From Chloroflexota bacterium (GTDB lineage: Bacteria; Chloroflexota; Limnocylindria; Limnocylindrales; CSP1-4): DNA of 7,758 nt. Below are positions 5,803 through 7,758 of this stretch, piece after piece. The notes under the pieces were generated by a model. That model had not been told where the DNA came from. It ran no database searches and saw only the letters and a list, made by a program, of their open reading frames with translations. The position numbers and the translations under genes are program-made. Each line of letters starts with the position of its first letter. The first letter of the stretch is position 1. The DNA lies in assembly GCA_021812735.1 (NCBI GenBank), contig JAKAMV010000465.1:1-7758 (forward strand), read 5' to 3'.

Positions 5803-6816
5803 TCAGCGGCGGGCCCGCGGTTCTTCGGTCGCGGAGGCGGCACCGGCCGGGGCTTCGCCGGAATCGGCGCGAGACGGCTCGTCGTCGGGCGTGCCTTGCT
5901 CCGGCTCCGGCCAGCCCCCGACGCGGACGACCGACCCGTCCTGGGCCACGAGCCGAGCGGGCAGCCGGGCCGACGCCAGCCAGTCGAGGGCCGCGGGGCC
6001 GAGGACGATGCACGCGGTGGAGGCCGTATTCGCCGCCTCGCACGTCGCCGCGACCACCGTCGCCGTCCGCCATGGCGTGTCGGCGGGCAGGCCGGTCCGG
6101 GGGTCGACGATGTGGTGCACGGTGGTGCCGTCCGACGACGACCACCTCCGCACGGTGGTCGTCGAGGTGGCCAGCCCGCCCCGCTCGATCGAGATCACCT
6201 CGCCGGGCCCGTCCGGGTCCGCCCGGCTGTCCTCGGCGACCAGGATGCGCCATCCTCCCTCGGGCGCCCTGCCGGCCACCGCGACGTCGCCGCCCAGGCT
6301 CACGAGCACGCCGGCGCCGGCGCCCCCCGCCTCGAGCGCGACCGCGGCGCACAGGTCGGACGCGAGGCCCTTGCCGGTGGAGCCCAAATCGAGCTCCACG
6401 TCAGTCGGGATGCGGACGGTGCCGGCCGCCGCGTCGAACGCGATCACCGACCAGCCGGGCACCGGGGCCACCTTGAGCACCAACGGACGGGTGCTCCCGG
6501 CGATCTGCTCGAAGTCGTCGTCGTAGCCGGTCACGCGCAGCGCACGGCCCACGGTGGGGTCGACAGCACCGCCGGTCGCCCGGGCCGCCTCGAGCGAGCC
6601 GGCGAGCGCGCGGGCCAGCAGGGGCGACACGCGCACCTGCCTCCCCCGCGCCGAGTTGAGGGCCACGAGCTCGGAGTCCGGGCGGAACCGGGAGTAGGCG
6701 AGATCGACCTCACTGAGCACCCGCTCCACCGCCGCGCGAGCGGCCGCGAGGTCACCGTCGTTCACGACGAGCCGGACGCCGGTGCCGATCGCTTGCCAGT
6801 CGGCGGTGGCGAGCAC
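5803..6816 (-). CDS. apbE: ApbE-family FAD:protein FMN transferase
   Basis: A 337-residue ApbE protein. Family enzymes cut FAD and attach FMN through a phosphoester to a Ser/Thr of a membrane or exported redox protein. Motifs in order are SRFRPDSEL (42-50), DPTVG (86-90), DLGSTGKGLASD (143-154), SLGGDVAV (173-180), HHIVDPRTG (234-242) and NTASTACIVLG (263-273). The Asp of the usual metal-binding AD...T motif is Asn263, while Thr267 is kept. No signal peptide or lipobox precedes the domain, which starts at about residue 6, so this copy may act in the cytoplasm. The last 35 residues are an acidic, low-complexity tail. The start is GTG at 6816, 2 nt after the upstream stop with no good ribosome site, which implies coupling to the 94-residue gene. 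A short GC-only palindrome covers the stop (5798-5810). Confidence 0.93.
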   Translation of the reverse strand: MLATADWQAIGTGVRLVVNDGDLAAARAAVERVLSEVDLAYSRFRPDSELVALNSARGRQVRVSPLLARALAGSLEAARATGGAVDPTVGRALRVTGYDDDFEQIAGSTRPLVLKVAPVPGWSVIAFDAAAGTVRIPTDVELDLGSTGKGLASDLCAAVALEAGGAGAGVLVSLGGDVAVAGRAPEGGWRILVAEDSRADPDGPGEVISIERGGLATSTTTVRRWSSSDGTTVHHIVDPRTGLPADTPWRTATVVAATCEAANTASTACIVLGPAALDWLASARLPARLVAQDGSVVRVGGWPEPEQGTPDDEPSRADSGEAPAGAASATEEPRARR

Positions 6817-6818
6817 GA

Positions 6819-7103
6819 TCAGGAGCCCCCAGACGAGGCGTGGCCGAAGCCCGAGCCGGCGGTCACGACGGGGGCGCTCGTGGCGGCGGTCGTCGTGGTG
6901 GCGGCCGAGGACGAGACGGTCCCCGTCGTGGAGACCGTCGTGGTGTAGGCGGTCGTGGCGGCGGTGCCGGTGTACGTCGCCGCGGCCAGGAAGCCGAAGC
7001 CGCTGACGGCGGCCACGCTCAGGGCGGCGGTCCCGATCGTCATCTTGCGCAGCCGGGCGAGGTTTCGGGATCGCGCCTCGCGGGCCGTGTCGGTTGTGTT
7101 CAT
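6819..7103 (-). CDS. unrecognised 94-residue single-pass membrane protein with Thr/Ser-rich tail
   Basis: I do not recognise a family. A basic N-terminus (residues 1-20, RSRNLARLRK) precedes one membrane helix at about 22-43 (MTIGTAALSVAAVSGFGF). Positive-inside logic then puts the rest outside. From residue 43 onward about half of the residues are Thr or Ser (TTTVSTTGT, SSSAATTTT), ending in GFGHASSGGS. In comparable gene sets a FMN_bind protein, the ApbE acceptor, often stands at this position. Here neither that domain nor an SGA(S/T) flavinylation motif is visible. The tail could be an O-glycosylation target, a flexible stalk or a non-canonical flavin acceptor. The ATG at 7103 lies 7 nt after a GACCAT -10 box, so the mRNA is probably leaderless. 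ApbE follows after 2 nt. Coding status is supported by this promoter geometry, the clean membrane topology and the close coupling. Confidence 0.7.
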   Translation of the reverse strand: MNTTDTAREARSRNLARLRKMTIGTAALSVAAVSGFGFLAAATYTGTAATTAYTTTVSTTGTVSSSAATTTTAATSAPVVTAGSGFGHASSGGS

Positions 7104-7110
7104 GGCACGG

Positions 7111-7144
7111 ATGGTCGGGGTCGAACCCTTTCAGCCCGATGACA
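7111..7144 (-). promoter_or_regulatory. OmpR-type tandem site and -10 box of the small-protein/apbE unit (site C)
   Basis: Minus strand: GTCAT (7143-7139), 6 bp, GAAAG (7132-7128), 11 bp, GACCAT (7116-7111), then 7 nt to the ATG at 7103. The distal half-site differs at two positions from sites A and B. The flanking T before it and G after GAAAG are shared by all three. The spacing predicts a leaderless transcript starting at or next to the ATG. Confidence 0.66.
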
Positions 7145-7179
7145 GGACGGATGAGACTTCGCCCATGTTGGCGACGCGC

Positions 7180-7692
7180 TCAGTCGCGCGCCAGCGTGGC
7201 CTCCAGCTGGGCGGCATGCTCCTGCAGATGGCTGACCACCATGCGGTCGCGGACCTGGTCGGCGGTCATGGTCCCCAGCCGGGGGTGGAGGCCGGCGCAC
7301 CGGCCCTGCTCCTCGGTCGTCGCCGCGGCACGGCGCTCCCAGCGCGCGATGCCGTCGTCCACGAGGTCGAACAGGTCACCGAGCGGGAAGACGCGGTCCC
7401 GCTCGATGATGACGAGGCGGGCCTCGTCGTTGGTGTTGCGCCCGAACGGGACAGGGTCGGACGGCCCGCGGCCCGCCTCCACGATGACGCCGTGCTGCCC
7501 GTACCAGTAGGCGAGCATCTCGGCGACATGGGCCAGCGACTCGCGCGGTCCCCATGACGCCTCGGGCCCCGTGCCGAAGTCCTCGGCGAGCGCCCAGGGT
7601 CCGCTGGCGATCACGCGTGGCCGGAGCGAGGCGAACACCGCTCGTGCGGCGGTGATCCGGGCGATCGCGTCGGTGCGGAACAGACTCTCCAT
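7180..7692 (-). CDS. DinB-like (DinB/YfiT superfamily) four-helix protein
   Basis: A 170-residue soluble, mostly helical protein. WGPRESLAHVAEMLAYW (47-63) followed near the C-terminus by VSHLQEHAAQLE (153-164) matches DinB-fold proteins. These carry a metal site of three histidines, here probably His55, His155 and His159. Family members include thiol-dependent S-transferases, mycothiol-dependent maleylpyruvate isomerases and many proteins of unknown role, so no reaction is assigned. The start at 7692 has no Shine-Dalgarno but follows a promoter-like -10 box by 6 nt. The gene ends 76 nt before the next start. It carries no copy of the shared tandem site and is probably not part of the redox unit. 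Confidence 0.78.
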   Translation of the reverse strand: MESLFRTDAIARITAARAVFASLRPRVIASGPWALAEDFGTGPEASWGPRESLAHVAEMLAYWYGQHGVIVEAGRGPSDPVPFGRNTNDEARLVIIERDRVFPLGDLFDLVDDGIARWERRAAATTEEQGRCAGLHPRLGTMTADQVRDRMVVSHLQEHAAQLEATLARD

Positions 7693-7698
7693 GGGCGT

Positions 7699-7727
7699 AG
7701 TGTGGCGGGCCGCCGATCTCGTGTCAC
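7699..7727 (-). promoter_or_regulatory. candidate sigma70-type promoter of the DinB-like gene
   Basis: On the minus strand GTGACA (7727-7722), a 17-bp spacer and CACACT (7704-7699) are followed by 6 nt and the ATG at 7692. GTGACA is one base from TTGACA. The geometry again predicts a leaderless message. Unlike the three tandem-site promoters, it has a recognisable -35 box and no activator site. Confidence 0.45.
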
Positions 7728-7758
7728 GCCACGGGCCGGGTGGCGGGGCCGCGGAGCT

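Noticed and set aside
5798..5810. GCCGCT-C-AGCGGC palindrome over the apbE stop as a terminator
   Set aside because: Only about 5 bp can pair around a 3-nt loop and no U-tract follows.
5552..5843. Minus-strand frames extending the haem protein or apbE through the 355-bp gap
   Set aside because: They are open only because the 21-bp repeat lacks stops in several frames. The strong AGAGGAG before 5447 and the promoter at 5523-5556 place the real start downstream.
4329..6476. 715-codon plus-strand frame across regulator, haem protein and apbE
   Set aside because: It crosses three well-supported minus-strand genes and two intergenic elements, and its product is Arg/Pro/Gly-rich without domains.
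5896..6948. Plus-strand frame opposite apbE and the small membrane protein
   Set aside because: Low-complexity shadow; ApbE motifs on the other strand are decisive.
7702..7732. GTGGCG/CGCCAC inverted repeat upstream of the DinB-like gene
   Set aside because: Six-base arms 19 nt apart are expected by chance in GC-rich DNA. The region is better explained as a promoter.

Overview
The window is strongly GC-rich, with dense minus-strand genes. It probably comes from a high-GC actinobacterium or a high-GC member of the Chloroflexota. Supporting signs are promoter -10 boxes lying 6-7 nt from start codons (leaderless mRNAs), an Asn variant of the ApbE metal site that I associate with actinobacterial enzymes, and a glycine-rich membrane glycosyltransferase of the YkcB type. 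I cannot fix the taxon from the sequence alone.

Layout. On the minus strand from right to left: a DinB-like protein (7692-7180); a transcription unit of a 94-residue one-helix membrane protein with a Thr/Ser-rich tail plus an ApbE flavin transferase (7103-5803); an intergenic region of about 355 bp holding a degenerate 21-bp tandem array, a promoter and a strong leader hairpin (5802-5448); an operon of a haem-binding ferric-reductase-like membrane protein, an OmpR-family response regulator and its sensor kinase (5447-2923); and an operon of a possible 27-codon leader ORF, a GtrA-like flippase and a GT39-family membrane glycosyltransferase that runs off the left edge (2231-1). One plus-strand gene, a probable Pr6Pr-family membrane protein, starts at 2308, runs toward the kinase gene, and has no in-frame stop before it enters that gene.

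How it works together. Upstream of three minus-strand units lies the same element in the same orientation: a tandem half-site GTNAY-N6-GAAAG with 11-bp periodicity, followed after exactly 11 bp by a GANNNT -10 box. This is the layout expected for an OmpR-family regulator activating from a site over the -35 region. The regulator encoded here is the obvious candidate, so the window looks like one regulon: an autoregulated two-component system controlling a flavin/haem membrane redox module (ApbE, ferric-reductase-like protein, small membrane protein) and a surface glycosylation module (GtrA plus GT39). No FMN_bind-type acceptor for ApbE is visible; the small Thr/Ser-rich protein occupies that position.
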